NCBI GenBank assembly: GCA_965229765.1
Contig: CBDDJT010000004.1
Span: 186,001 to 250,000 of the forward strand
Origin: ASV31 sp965229765
Lineage (GTDB): Bacteria > Pseudomonadota > Alphaproteobacteria > Rhodobacterales > Rhodobacteraceae
DNA length: 64,000 nt
Direction: 5' to 3'
Part shown: one piece after another, positions 42,052 to 50,395 of the stretch
Layout: every line of letters begins with the position of its first letter
How positions within the stretch are numbered: the first letter of the stretch is position 1
Notes under the pieces: generated by a model
What the model was told of the DNA's origin: nothing
The model's database searches: none
What the model saw: only the letters and a program-made list of their open reading frames with translations
Program-made: the position numbers and the translations under genes

Positions 42052-43989
42052 ATGCTGCGCCGCCTGCTTGCCTGCCTTGTGCTGATCCTGGCGCCGTTGG
42101 CGGCGGGCGCGGCCGAAGAAATCCTCGATTTCGACGTTCTGGTCGAGGTGCAGCCCGATGGCGCGCTTGTGGTGACCGAGACGATCCATGTGCGCGCGGA
42201 AGGCGCCCAGATCCAGCGCGGCATCTACCGGGACTTTCCGGTGCGCTACCGTCAGGCGGACGGATCGGTAACGCTGGCCACATTCGACGTGGAATGGGTG
42301 CGCCGCAACGGCGCGCCCGAACCCTTCGCCGTGATATCGGAAGGGTCGAACAAGCGGCTGCGGATCGGGCAGTCGGACGTGCTGCTGCCCGCGCCCTCGG
42401 AACAGGTCTACTCATTCCGCTACCGCACAGAGGGCCACTTGCGCGCGCAGGACGGCTTTGACGAGCTGTTCTGGAACATCACCGGCAACGACTGGGCCTT
42501 TCCGATCCTGGCCTCCAGCGTCGAGATCCGCCTGCCGCGCGGCGTGCCGATCATCGACCATGCGGGCTATACCGGCTTTCGGGGCGACCGTGGCGATGCG
42601 CTGCGCGTGCTGGGGATTTCCGAAGGCAGATACCTCGCCCGCACCACCGAGACGCTGTTTCCCGGTCAGGGCTGGTCGGTTGCCATATCCTGGCCCCAGG
42701 GCATGATCGACGTTCCGCCGGTGCAGTATGCCGCCGGCTCGCGCCCCGCGAAGATGCTGGGCGCAACGCCGATGACCCACCCCGCGGGCGTGCTGGCCAC
42801 GCTGATCGGGGCGGCGGCGCTGCTCTTCGGCTGGATGCGTGTGGGGCGCGACCCGCAGGGCGGCGCGATCTATCCGCGGTTCGACCCGCCCAAGGGCCTT
42901 AGCCCCGCCGCCATCCGATTTATCAAGCGCCGGGGGTTCGACCGGCGCTGCCTGACGGCGGCGATCCTGTCGATGGCGGTCAAGGGCGCCGTGCGCATCA
43001 CGGAGGAACCTGCAAGCGGGCTTCTGGGGCGGCGCACCTACACGCTGGCCCCGCTGGGCCGCAAGGGAAAGCCGCTGAGCCGGGGCGAGGCCGGCGCCTA
43101 TGACAAGCTGTTCGCCTTCGGCAAGTCGCTGACGCTGAAGAGCGACAAGTCGAACGGCGGGCGCGTGGACCGGGCCCGTGCCGAACTGTCCAGCCGCCTG
43201 TGGGAAGAACACTATGGCGCCAGCTTTCGCCGCAATGCCCGCCAGACGCTTCTGGGCGTGCTGGTCGGCGTCGTGGCCGGCGCCGCGCTTGTGGGCATCG
43301 CGTCGAACGGCAACCCAAGCGCCATTCTCGTCTGGGTGATCGCCGCGCTTGTCGCCGGGGTCGCGACGCTGGTGGCCGGGGCGATCCTGATCGCCGTCTT
43401 CGCGGGGCGCAGCGCGGGGCTTGGCGGGCGCGGCTCTACCGTTCTGGTCATGGTGGCCTCCTTCGGCGGGATCTTCGCGGTGCAGGCCGCGATCTTCACG
43501 CTGGCCTTGTACGACCAGGGGCAGCTGACCGGGCTTGGCCCCGTTGCGGCGGCGGGCGCGGCCTTCGGCGTGATCGCGGGGACGTTCCACTACCTGATGG
43601 CGGCCCCCACCAAGGCCGGGCGCGACCTGCTGGACGCGATCGAAGGCTTCGAGATGTACATGGCCACGGCCGAGGAGGACCGGCTGAACCTGCTGAACCC
43701 GCCGGAACACACGCCCGAGCTGTTCGAGAAACTGCTGCCCCATGCCGTGGCCCTTGGCCTGACGCATGAGTGGTCGCGGAAGTTCGCGGGCGTCCTGGCC
43801 AGCGCGGGCGCTGCGGCGCAGCCGCAGTGGTACACGGGCGCTGACGGCTTCGACTTCGACACCTTCGAGAACGGCTTCGGCTCTGCCGTGTCGTCCACTT
43901 CCGCGCCGTCTGAACGCAGTTCGTCCGGGTTCAGCAGCGGCGGCAGTTCCGGCGGTGGCGGGGGCGGAGGCGGCGGGGGCGGCTGGTAG
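42052..43989 (+). CDS. DUF2207 membrane protein
   Basis: A 645-residue protein with a signal peptide (about residues 1-22), a periplasmic DUF2207 domain (EEILDFDVLVEVQPDGALVVTETI, GIYRDFPVRY, WNITGNDWAFPI) and several membrane helices near residues 240-260 and 410-540. The tail is a Gly/Ser run ending in eleven Gly and a final Trp, typical of DUF2207 proteins. It starts 4 nt after lemA. Function is unknown; the family is often linked with LemA in envelope roles. Confidence 0.9.
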   Translation: MLRRLLACLVLILAPLAAGAAEEILDFDVLVEVQPDGALVVTETIHVRAEGAQIQRGIYRDFPVRYRQADGSVTLATFDVEWVRRNGAPEPFAVISEGSNKRLRIGQSDVLLPAPSEQVYSFRYRTEGHLRAQDGFDELFWNITGNDWAFPILASSVEIRLPRGVPIIDHAGYTGFRGDRGDALRVLGISEGRYLARTTETLFPGQGWSVAISWPQGMIDVPPVQYAAGSRPAKMLGATPMTHPAGVLATLIGAAALLFGWMRVGRDPQGGAIYPRFDPPKGLSPAAIRFIKRRGFDRRCLTAAILSMAVKGAVRITEEPASGLLGRRTYTLAPLGRKGKPLSRGEAGAYDKLFAFGKSLTLKSDKSNGGRVDRARAELSSRLWEEHYGASFRRNARQTLLGVLVGVVAGAALVGIASNGNPSAILVWVIAALVAGVATLVAGAILIAVFAGRSAGLGGRGSTVLVMVASFGGIFAVQAAIFTLALYDQGQLTGLGPVAAAGAAFGVIAGTFHYLMAAPTKAGRDLLDAIEGFEMYMATAEEDRLNLLNPPEHTPELFEKLLPHAVALGLTHEWSRKFAGVLASAGAAAQPQWYTGADGFDFDTFENGFGSAVSSTSAPSERSSSGFSSGGSSGGGGGGGGGGGW

Positions 43990-43995
43990 CCCGGC

Positions 43996-44943
43996 CTATT
44001 TCCAGTCGAAGAACCCGTCGCCCGCGCGTGCCAGAAGACCCGCGGCCATGGCGCGGCCCATCTCTGGGCCGTCCTCGACCGCGCCGGTCTGGTCGTCGGC
44101 CAGCGCCTCGGACCCGTCGGTGCGCAGGATCTCTCCCCTCAGGCGGATCGACCCGCCGTCAAGGTCGGCCAGCCCCGCGATGGGCGTCTCGCAGGATCCG
44201 TCCAGCGCCGCCAGGAACGCCCGTTCGGCCGCCAGCATCCGTCCCGTGGGGCCGTCGTGGATCGCCTCCAGCATCTCGGCCACCCGCGCGTCGTCCATGC
44301 GCCGTTCGATCCCGATGGCGCCCTGCGCCACCGCGGGCAACATCGCGTCGGCGTCGATCGGGCTGTGCGGCACCTGATCGTTCATGCCCAGACGGTTCAG
44401 CCCCGCCTTGGCAAGGAAGGTCGCCAACGCCACGCCGTCGCCCAGTTTCTTCAGCCGGGTCTGCACGTTGCCGCGAAACTCGACGATCTGCAGGTCGGGC
44501 CGCCGGTTCAGAAGCTGCGCCTTGCGCCGCAGGCTGGAGGTGCCGACAACCGCGCCCTCTTCAAGCTCTGCCAGCGCCCCCACGCTGAGCGAAACGAAGG
44601 CGTCGCGGCGATCCTCGCGCGGCAGGTAGGTGTCCAGCACCAGCCCCGCGGGCTGTTCCACCGGCATGTCCTTCATCGAATGCACCGCGATGTCGATGGC
44701 GCCCTGAAGCATGGCGTCCTCGATCTCGCGCGTGAACAGGCCCTTGCCGCCGATCTCCTTCAACGGCCGGTCCAGCACCGCGTCGCCGGTGGTCTTTATG
44801 ACCACGATCTCGAACGCCTCTGGCGGCAGGTCGAAGGCGGCGGCCAGCCTGTCGCGGGTTTCGTGGGCCTGCGCCAGCGCCAGCGGCGAACCGCGCGTGC
44901 CGATCTTGAGGGGCGAGTCGGGGGTCGGAAGAGCAAGTGTCAT
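43996..44943 (-). CDS. hemC: Hydroxymethylbilane synthase (porphobilinogen deaminase) HemC
   Basis: HemC joins four porphobilinogens into hydroxymethylbilane, a central step of heme synthesis. The 315-residue protein has LKIGTRGSPLALAQAHETR, TTGDAVLDRPLKEIGGKGLFTREIE, AVHSMKDMPVEQPAGL and RREDRRDA-type REDRRDAFVS. The dipyrromethane-attaching Cys lies in LDGSCETPIAG. I chose 44943 because homology starts at MTLALPTPDSPLKIG. It diverges from hemE with 103 nt between. Confidence 0.96.
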   Translation of the reverse strand: MTLALPTPDSPLKIGTRGSPLALAQAHETRDRLAAAFDLPPEAFEIVVIKTTGDAVLDRPLKEIGGKGLFTREIEDAMLQGAIDIAVHSMKDMPVEQPAGLVLDTYLPREDRRDAFVSLSVGALAELEEGAVVGTSSLRRKAQLLNRRPDLQIVEFRGNVQTRLKKLGDGVALATFLAKAGLNRLGMNDQVPHSPIDADAMLPAVAQGAIGIERRMDDARVAEMLEAIHDGPTGRMLAAERAFLAALDGSCETPIAGLADLDGGSIRLRGEILRTDGSEALADDQTGAVEDGPEMGRAMAAGLLARAGDGFFDWK

Positions 44944-45046
44944 GCTTTCGTCTAGCCCTGTCAGGCCAAGTTGACAATCCGGGTTGCGCGCCCCCATCGT
45001 CACAGGGCACAAGTTGGGTGACATTCAAGTGACGAGGCCGGGACAT

Positions 45047-46078
45047 ATGGGCGAAACCAAGACGATACTGCGCGCGCTTGCGGGGGAAACGCAGGCGGTG
45101 CCGCCGGTCTGGCTGATGCGGCAGGCCGGGCGCTATCTGCCGGAATACCGGGCCACGCGGGCGCAGGCGGGTGATTTCCTGTCCCTGTGCTATACGCCCG
45201 ATCTGGCTGCGGAGGTGACGTTGCAGCCGATCCGCCGCTATGGCTTCGACGCGGCGATCCTGTTTGCCGACATCCTGCTGATTCCCCAGGCGCTGGGTGC
45301 GGACCTGTGGTTCGTCACAGGCGAGGGGCCGCGCCTGTCCACGATCACCACGCCCGAGGGCGCCGCGGCGCTGAAACCCGCCGACAGCATCCACGAGCAC
45401 ATGGCCCCGGTCTATGAGACCGTGCGCATCCTGGCGCGCGAACTGCCGTCCGAGACCACGCTGATCGGCTTCGCCGGCGCGCCCTGGACGGTGGCCACCT
45501 ACATGATCGCCGGGCGCGGCACCCCGGACCAGGGACCGGCGCACAAGCTGATGCAGGAGGATCGGGCCACCTTCGAGGCCCTGATCGAGAGGCTGACGGA
45601 GGCGACGATCGAATACCTGTCCGCGCAGGTCGATGCAGGCGCCGAGGTGGTCAAGATCTTCGACAGCTGGGCCGGGTCGCTGAAGGGCGAAGCCTTCGAC
45701 CGCTACGCGCTGGAACCGGCCAGGCGCATCATCGCCGAGATGAAGGCCCGCCACCCCGGCCTGCCGATCATCGCCTTCCCGCGCGAGGCGGGAGACCGCT
45801 ACGTGGGCTTTGCCAGGGCCACCGGCGCCGATTGCGTGGCGCTGGACAACTCCGTCTCGGCGGATTGGGCGGCGCAACATGTGCAGGTGGACGGCTGTGT
45901 GCAAGGGAACCTTGCCCCAAAACTGATGGTCGAGGGCGGTCAGGCCCTGATCGACGAGACGAAGCGGATCAAGGAAGCGTTCTCGAAAGGGCCGCATATC
46001 TTCAACCTCGGCCACGGGATCACGCCCGAGGCCGACCCCGAGAACGTCCACGTCATGCTGGAGGCGCTGCGCGGCTGA
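45047..46078 (+). CDS. hemE: Uroporphyrinogen decarboxylase HemE
   Basis: HemE turns uroporphyrinogen III into coproporphyrinogen III. The 343-residue product has PPVWLMRQAGRYLPEYR, the family signature, AAILFADILLIPQALG, FAGAPWTVATYMIAG, VKIFDSWAGSL, and the end motif NLGHGITPEADPENVHVMLEAL. The start at 45047 (MGETKTILRAL) fits the family; a GTG five codons upstream is possible. It diverges from hemC, so the two may share regulation. Confidence 0.96.
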   Translation: MGETKTILRALAGETQAVPPVWLMRQAGRYLPEYRATRAQAGDFLSLCYTPDLAAEVTLQPIRRYGFDAAILFADILLIPQALGADLWFVTGEGPRLSTITTPEGAAALKPADSIHEHMAPVYETVRILARELPSETTLIGFAGAPWTVATYMIAGRGTPDQGPAHKLMQEDRATFEALIERLTEATIEYLSAQVDAGAEVVKIFDSWAGSLKGEAFDRYALEPARRIIAEMKARHPGLPIIAFPREAGDRYVGFARATGADCVALDNSVSADWAAQHVQVDGCVQGNLAPKLMVEGGQALIDETKRIKEAFSKGPHIFNLGHGITPEADPENVHVMLEALRG

Positions 46079-46086
46079 CCGCGCAG

Positions 46087-46110
46087 CCAAGGCCCTTCGA
46101 AGGGCCTTGG
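46087..46110. repeat. Perfect 24-nt palindrome after hemE
   Basis: Arms CCAAGGCCCTTC and GAAGGGCCTTGG form a perfect 24-nt palindrome with no loop, 9 nt after the hemE stop. It is the first of three perfect palindromes within about 105 nt. As RNA it would form a strong hairpin, so a terminator or mRNA-end structure is plausible. Confidence 0.9.
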
Positions 46111-46143
46111 CCCTTGCCGCGCGTTTTCCCCCTTGGCCCGGGG

Positions 46144-46165
46144 CAAGCGGTTTGCAAACCGCTTG
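46144..46165. repeat. Perfect 22-nt palindrome, second of three
   Basis: Arms CAAGCGGTTTG and CAAACCGCTTG give a perfect 22-nt palindrome. It shares the CAAGC(G/C)G start and the CGCTTG or GGCTTG end with the next copy. Confidence 0.9.
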
Positions 46166-46168
46166 ATC

Positions 46169-46190
46169 CAAGCCGCTTCGAAGCGGCTTG
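46169..46190. repeat. Perfect 22-nt palindrome, third of three
   Basis: Arms CAAGCCGCTTC and GAAGCGGCTTG give a perfect 22-nt palindrome 3 nt after the second. Its centre TTCGAA matches that of the first palindrome. Confidence 0.9.
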
Positions 46191-46234
46191 ACCGCGGGCC
46201 TAGGGCGTATCGCACAATCGCCCTAACCCGCGGT
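46191..46234. terminator. Inverted repeat spanning the MFS stop codon
   Basis: Left arm ACCGCGGGCCTAGGGCG and right arm CGCCCTAACCCGCGGT pair almost perfectly around an 11-nt loop. The right arm contains the MFS stop codon (46223-46225). Together with the palindromes it probably ends transcription of hemE, the MFS gene, or both. Confidence 0.6.
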
Positions 46235-47563
46235 GGGCCAGACCCGGTGTTCGTCGTCGATGACGAAGGCATGGCGGTGGACAAGGTGTCCGCCGCGGCG
46301 TTCGGCATCGGCAAGGTGGGGATGGTCCGGCGGCAGATCGTCGTGATTGTGTTCCAGTTCGTCGGGCAGGCTGGCGGGCCAGATGCGCGCGGCAAGGATC
46401 GTGGCCGACGCCGCAACGCCACCCGCCGCCAGCATCGCCACGGCCAGCCCCGGCCCCGATCCCAGCACGCCGGCAGCCGGATAGGCCACCAGCCAGCAGG
46501 CGTGGCTGAGCGCGAATTGCGCGGCGAAGACGGCGGGCCGGTCCTCGGCATGGGCGGACCGGCGCAAGAGCCGCCCAGAGGGTGTCAGGATCGCCGCCAG
46601 CGCCGCGCCCGTCACGGCCCAGAGACAAAGGAACACCGGCCAGGCGGGCCAGCCCCCCATCGCCACGACAAGCCCGAGCCCCGCCATCACCGCCGCCGCC
46701 AGCCCGCCCGCCGCCAGCATCACCGGGCGGTCGCCCCCGTCCCGCAAGAGCCGCGGCAGCGCCAGCGCGGCCAGCATCGACCCCGCCCCGTTGGCCGCCA
46801 GCGCCATGGCAAGCGCCCGCTCGTCAAGACCATAGACCGCGCGAACGATGACCACGCTTTGCACGATGACCACCGCACCCACCGCGGCTACCGCCATGTT
46901 CAGCGCCAGCAGCCCGCGCAGCCGGGGCGTGGCAAGGTAGATGCGCGTGCCCCGCGTCAACCGATCGGCAAAGCTGGCGTCGCGCCGAAGCGCAACGGCG
47001 GGGATCGCGGTCATCCCCACGAGAAGGGCCGAGGCCAGGAACCCGACTCCGGTCCCGGCAAAGAGCCAATGACTGGCCATGATCCCCAGCAACAGGCCCG
47101 CCAGCACCGGGCTGAGCAGGTTTTCCAGGTCATAGGCCAGCCGCGACAGCGACAAGGCACGGGTATAATCCTCTTCATCGGGCAGGATGTCGGGGATCAC
47201 GGCCTGGAACGTGGGCGTGAAGGTGGCCGACGCCGCCTGCAGCACGAAGATCAGCGCATAGATCTGCCATGCCGCATCGATGAAGGGCAGGCAGACGGCG
47301 GCCGCCGCACGCACAAGGTCCGCCGCGATCAGCACGCGGCGCCGGTCGAGGCGCGCGACCAGTGCGGTGGCCAGCGGCGAAAGCCCGACATAGGCCACCA
47401 TCTTGATCGTCAGGGCGATGCCCAGCACCGTGCCCGCCTGCGCGCCCGCGATGTCATAGGCCGCAAGGCCCAGCGCCACGGTCAGAAGCCCGGTTCCCAG
47501 AAGCGCGACAACCTGCGCCGCCAACAGCCGCGCATAGGCGCGGTTGGCGAGGATGCGAAGCAT
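46223..47563 (-). CDS. MFS transporter with His-rich C-terminal tail
   Basis: A 446-residue, twelve-helix major facilitator, of the group containing EntS and NreB-like exporters (start LRILANRAYARLLAAQVVALLGTGLLT, loop VARLDRRRVLIAADLVRA). The last 46 residues form a hydrophilic tail with eight His (EHNHDDLPPDHPHLADAE and GGHLVHRHAFVIDDEH), resembling the His-rich tail of nickel exporter NreB. A metal or chelate export role is possible but not shown. It lies 24 nt after hemF on the same strand and is probably co-transcribed. Confidence 0.82.
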   Translation of the reverse strand: MLRILANRAYARLLAAQVVALLGTGLLTVALGLAAYDIAGAQAGTVLGIALTIKMVAYVGLSPLATALVARLDRRRVLIAADLVRAAAAVCLPFIDAAWQIYALIFVLQAASATFTPTFQAVIPDILPDEEDYTRALSLSRLAYDLENLLSPVLAGLLLGIMASHWLFAGTGVGFLASALLVGMTAIPAVALRRDASFADRLTRGTRIYLATPRLRGLLALNMAVAAVGAVVIVQSVVIVRAVYGLDERALAMALAANGAGSMLAALALPRLLRDGGDRPVMLAAGGLAAAVMAGLGLVVAMGGWPAWPVFLCLWAVTGAALAAILTPSGRLLRRSAHAEDRPAVFAAQFALSHACWLVAYPAAGVLGSGPGLAVAMLAAGGVAASATILAARIWPASLPDELEHNHDDLPPDHPHLADAERRGGHLVHRHAFVIDDEHRVWPTAG

Positions 47564-47587
47564 GGGCCCGGCCCCCCTAGTCCCGCA

Positions 47588-48481
47588 TCAGGGCCACTTG
47601 GCGTGGGGCGGCAGGCTCATCAGCACGGCATTGGCGTCATGGCCGGTTTCCAGCCCGAATTTCGTTCCGCGGTCGTAGACGAGGTTATATTCAGCATACA
47701 GGCCACGATGCACCAGCTGGGTCTCGCGGTCGTCCTCGGTCCAGGGCGTGTTGCGCCGCTTTTCCACCGCGCCAAGAAAGGCGGGCAGGAACGCGCGGCC
47801 CACGTCCTGGGTAAAGGCGAAATCCGCCTCCCAGTCGCCGGTGTTGTGATCGTCGTAGAAGATGCCGCCGACACCGCGCGCCCGCTTGCGGTGCGGGACA
47901 TAGAAATACTCGTCGGCCCAGGCCTTGAAGCGGGGATAGTAGGACGCGTCGTGCCGGTCGCAATGGTCCTTCAGCACGGCGTGAAAGCCCGCCGTATCCT
48001 CTTCGTACTCGATGCAGGGGTTCAGGTCAGATCCGCCGCCGAACCACCACGCGCCGGGGGTCCAGAACATGCGCGTGTTCATGTGAACGGCGGGCGCCTG
48101 CGGGTTCTGCATGTGCGCTACAAGACTGATGCCCGACGCCCAGAACCGCGGGTCCTCGGTCAGGCCGGGGATTTCCTTGCGCGCCGTCATGGCGCGCACC
48201 GCGCGCTCGCCCAGCGTGCCGTAGACGGTCGAGACGTTCACGCCCACCTTCTCGAACACGCGGCCACCGCGCATCACGCTCATCAGGCCGCCGCCGGCGT
48301 CAGAGCCGTCCTCTGCGGTTCGCGAGGTCTCCGTAACCTCGAACCGACCTGCAGGCAGGCCAGCCGTAAGGCCTTGGGTCTGGCTGTCTTCCAGCGCCTC
48401 GAAGGCCGCGACGATCTGGTCGCGCAAATCGCGGAACCAGGCCGAAGCGCGCGTCTTGTGGTCGTCGAACATCTCGGTCAT
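47588..48481 (-). CDS. hemF: Oxygen-dependent coproporphyrinogen III oxidase HemF
   Basis: HemF decarboxylates coproporphyrinogen III with oxygen, the aerobic counterpart of HemN. The 297-residue enzyme has GGGRVFEKVGVNVSTVYG, HMQNPQAPAVHMNTR, WWFGGGSDLNPCIEYEEDT, the catalytic region FKAWADEYFYVPHRKRARGVGGIFYDD, and YAEYNLVYDRGTKFGL near the end. I chose the ATG at 48481 because GAGGAG lies 6 nt before it; the ATG two codons upstream abuts that site. Followed by the MFS gene. Confidence 0.96.
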   Translation of the reverse strand: MTEMFDDHKTRASAWFRDLRDQIVAAFEALEDSQTQGLTAGLPAGRFEVTETSRTAEDGSDAGGGLMSVMRGGRVFEKVGVNVSTVYGTLGERAVRAMTARKEIPGLTEDPRFWASGISLVAHMQNPQAPAVHMNTRMFWTPGAWWFGGGSDLNPCIEYEEDTAGFHAVLKDHCDRHDASYYPRFKAWADEYFYVPHRKRARGVGGIFYDDHNTGDWEADFAFTQDVGRAFLPAFLGAVEKRRNTPWTEDDRETQLVHRGLYAEYNLVYDRGTKFGLETGHDANAVLMSLPPHAKWP

Positions 48482-48540
48482 TGGCATCTCCTCGTCCGCT
48501 ATCGGCGGTAACGGGGCGTGCCCCGCGCTGTCAAGGCGGC

Positions 48541-49359
48541 CTAGTGCGCCGGGGCGGTCACGGCATCGACAAGGCTGCGCCCGCCGTCGATGGTGACGAT
48601 CTGCCCCGTCATGAAGCGCGAGCCGTCAGAGGCGAGGAATTGCGCGGCCTCGGCCACTTCGGCCGCGCTGGCGATACGGGCCAGCGGCGTGTTCTCGATG
48701 ATGTCGTCCCGGAAGGCCTGGTGTTCCTTGAGCGCGCCCTTCAGGCTGGCGCTCATCACGCTGCCGAAGGCGACGGCGTTGACGCGGATGCGATGCGGCG
48801 CAAGGGCCAGCGCCATGGCGCGGGTCATCTGGTCCAGCGCGGCAGACGACACCGAATAGGCAAGAAGCTCTGGCTGCAGGCGGCGTGCGGCGATGGACGA
48901 CAAATTGATGATGGACCCGGCGGGCCCGTCATCTCGCCCGTCTTCTTCGGCCTGATGGATCATGCGTCTTGCGACGCTTTGGGTCAGGCGCAGGCTGGTC
49001 AGAAGGTTCTGGCCCAAAAGCATCTCGACGGCATCGTCATCGGGGTTCAGCGGGTCAGACAGCTGCACCTGGCGGCTGGCGTTCACAAGAATGTCGATGC
49101 GGTCGAAGGCGTCGATGGTGGCCGAAAGCAGGTTGGCCACGGTCAGTTTCTCACGCAGGTCGCCAGCGAAATATCGCGGCGCGCTGTCTTCTCCGTCTGC
49201 GTCGCCGGCCCTGCCGACCTCGTCCACCAGGCGCTTTTCGTCCATGTCGGCGAACATCACCCGAGCGCCCTGGTTGACGAAATGCCGGGCGATGGCCAGC
49301 CCGACGCCGTTTGCCGCGCCGGTCACGATGGCGGTCTTGCCGGTGATGGAGAATGTCAT
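48541..49359 (-). CDS. SDR-family protein lacking the catalytic lysine
   Basis: A 272-residue Rossmann-fold protein of the classical short-chain dehydrogenase family. It has KTAIVTGAANGVGLAIARHF (cofactor), VNAS in place of NNAG (ILVNASRQVQ), Ser in INLSSIAARR, and Tyr in LLAYSVSSAALD. In YxxxK the Lys is Ser here, and the NNAG motif is also altered, so the protein may be a non-classical enzyme or a binding protein. It begins 1 nt after the rsmC-like stop, so the two are co-transcribed. Substrate unknown. Confidence 0.85.
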   Translation of the reverse strand: MTFSITGKTAIVTGAANGVGLAIARHFVNQGARVMFADMDEKRLVDEVGRAGDADGEDSAPRYFAGDLREKLTVANLLSATIDAFDRIDILVNASRQVQLSDPLNPDDDAVEMLLGQNLLTSLRLTQSVARRMIHQAEEDGRDDGPAGSIINLSSIAARRLQPELLAYSVSSAALDQMTRAMALALAPHRIRVNAVAFGSVMSASLKGALKEHQAFRDDIIENTPLARIASAAEVAEAAQFLASDGSRFMTGQIVTIDGGRSLVDAVTAPAH

Positions 49360-49360
49360 C

Positions 49361-50377
49361 TCACCCTGTCCCCGTTACCGTGGTTCCCGCGCGGCCACCC
49401 TTTCCGGGGCGGGCGGCCTCGAAGACCTTGTACCGTGTGTCACCGGCGACGTCGCGCACTTCGGCAAAAAACGTTCGAAGATGCCGCTCATAGGGCAGGT
49501 GGCGGTTGGCCACCAGCCAAAGTCGCCCCGAAGGCTTCAGGAGTCGCGCCGCGGTGGCGATGAAGGCCTGCCCGGTACCCACATCAGTCACGCGTCCAAC
49601 ATGGAACGGCGGGTTCATCACCACCGCGTCATAGGCCCGGTCCGGGCCAAAACCGTTGGCGTCAGCCCAGTGGAACACCACCCGCGGATCGTCGGCGTTG
49701 ACGCGCGCGCAGGTCAGCGCGGCATGTTCGGCCTCGACCAGATGCAGCTTTTCGACGCCGCGCCGGTCGAGGATCGCGCGCGCAAGGTATCCCCAGCCAG
49801 CGCCCAGATCGACGACATTGCGCGGCAGGCTGGCAGGAAGCGAATCGGCCAGCAGCACCGACCCCGGGTCGGGCGCGTCTGCGGAAAAGATGCCCGGCAC
49901 GGTCTGGAAACCACCTGCAAGGGAGAGCGGTTCGGCCGGAAGCCAATCGGCGAAATCGCCGCCTCGGAACCAGAACGCCTTGCCATGGGCCTTTGAAAGG
50001 GTCCCAACAATCCCTGTGCGGCCGCTGCAGTCTTTCAGAAGGCTGGCAATGCCGTCATCCTTCTGCCCGTCAACCAGCACCGGGCCGCCCCCCGTAAGCG
50101 CGACGGCCTGCGCGATCAGTGCGCGCGCCTCGTCCTTGGCGCGCGGCACGCAGATCACGGCGGCGTCGTACGTCCCCTCTGCCGTGGGAGACACGGCAAA
50201 GCCCAGGTTCGCATATGCGTCATGGTCCGGGCGGAAACCCTGGATCACTTGCACGCGGTCCTGGCCAAGTGTCCAAAGATCGCGTCCCGCACGCGGCCGG
50301 AACACGGCGATACGCGGCGGCAAAGGCTCGCCAAGCGCCCCGCCCTTCACCGCTAGGTCAAGGCGATCGGAACTCAT
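49361..50377 (-). CDS. rsmC: Class I methyltransferase, RsmC-like (16S rRNA guanine-N2)
   Basis: A 338-residue protein with the two-domain layout of RsmC/RlmG: a degenerate N-terminal Rossmann part and a catalytic C-terminal half. SAM-binding motif I is NVVDLGAGWGYLARAIL; the substrate motif is VVMNPPFHVG, the NPPF motif of guanine-N2 or adenine methyltransferases. LWLVANRHLPYERHL and TRYKVFEAAR follow, as in RsmC. Very likely an rRNA methyltransferase; whether it acts on G1207 of 16S rRNA is inference. It is followed by the SDR gene. Confidence 0.85.
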   Translation of the reverse strand: MSSDRLDLAVKGGALGEPLPPRIAVFRPRAGRDLWTLGQDRVQVIQGFRPDHDAYANLGFAVSPTAEGTYDAAVICVPRAKDEARALIAQAVALTGGGPVLVDGQKDDGIASLLKDCSGRTGIVGTLSKAHGKAFWFRGGDFADWLPAEPLSLAGGFQTVPGIFSADAPDPGSVLLADSLPASLPRNVVDLGAGWGYLARAILDRRGVEKLHLVEAEHAALTCARVNADDPRVVFHWADANGFGPDRAYDAVVMNPPFHVGRVTDVGTGQAFIATAARLLKPSGRLWLVANRHLPYERHLRTFFAEVRDVAGDTRYKVFEAARPGKGGRAGTTVTGTG

Positions 50378-50395
50378 CCCTTCGGGTCCAGTTCG

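Noticed and set aside
39735..42224. Very long open frame on the - strand extending the secreted-protein gene upstream to about 1100 codons
   Set aside because: It is antisense to the FAD oxidase and lemA, reads as Arg/His-rich low-meaning sequence, and the real protein with a signal peptide starts at 39734. High GC makes such shadow frames common.
44561..46171. A 536-codon - strand open frame opposite hemE
   Set aside because: It runs antisense through hemE and enters hemC out of frame. Both true genes have complete family signatures.
46133..48511. A 792-codon + strand open frame opposite the MFS and hemF genes
   Set aside because: It has no family pattern, is rich in Arg, Gln and His as expected for an antisense frame in GC-rich DNA, and it opposes two well-supported genes.
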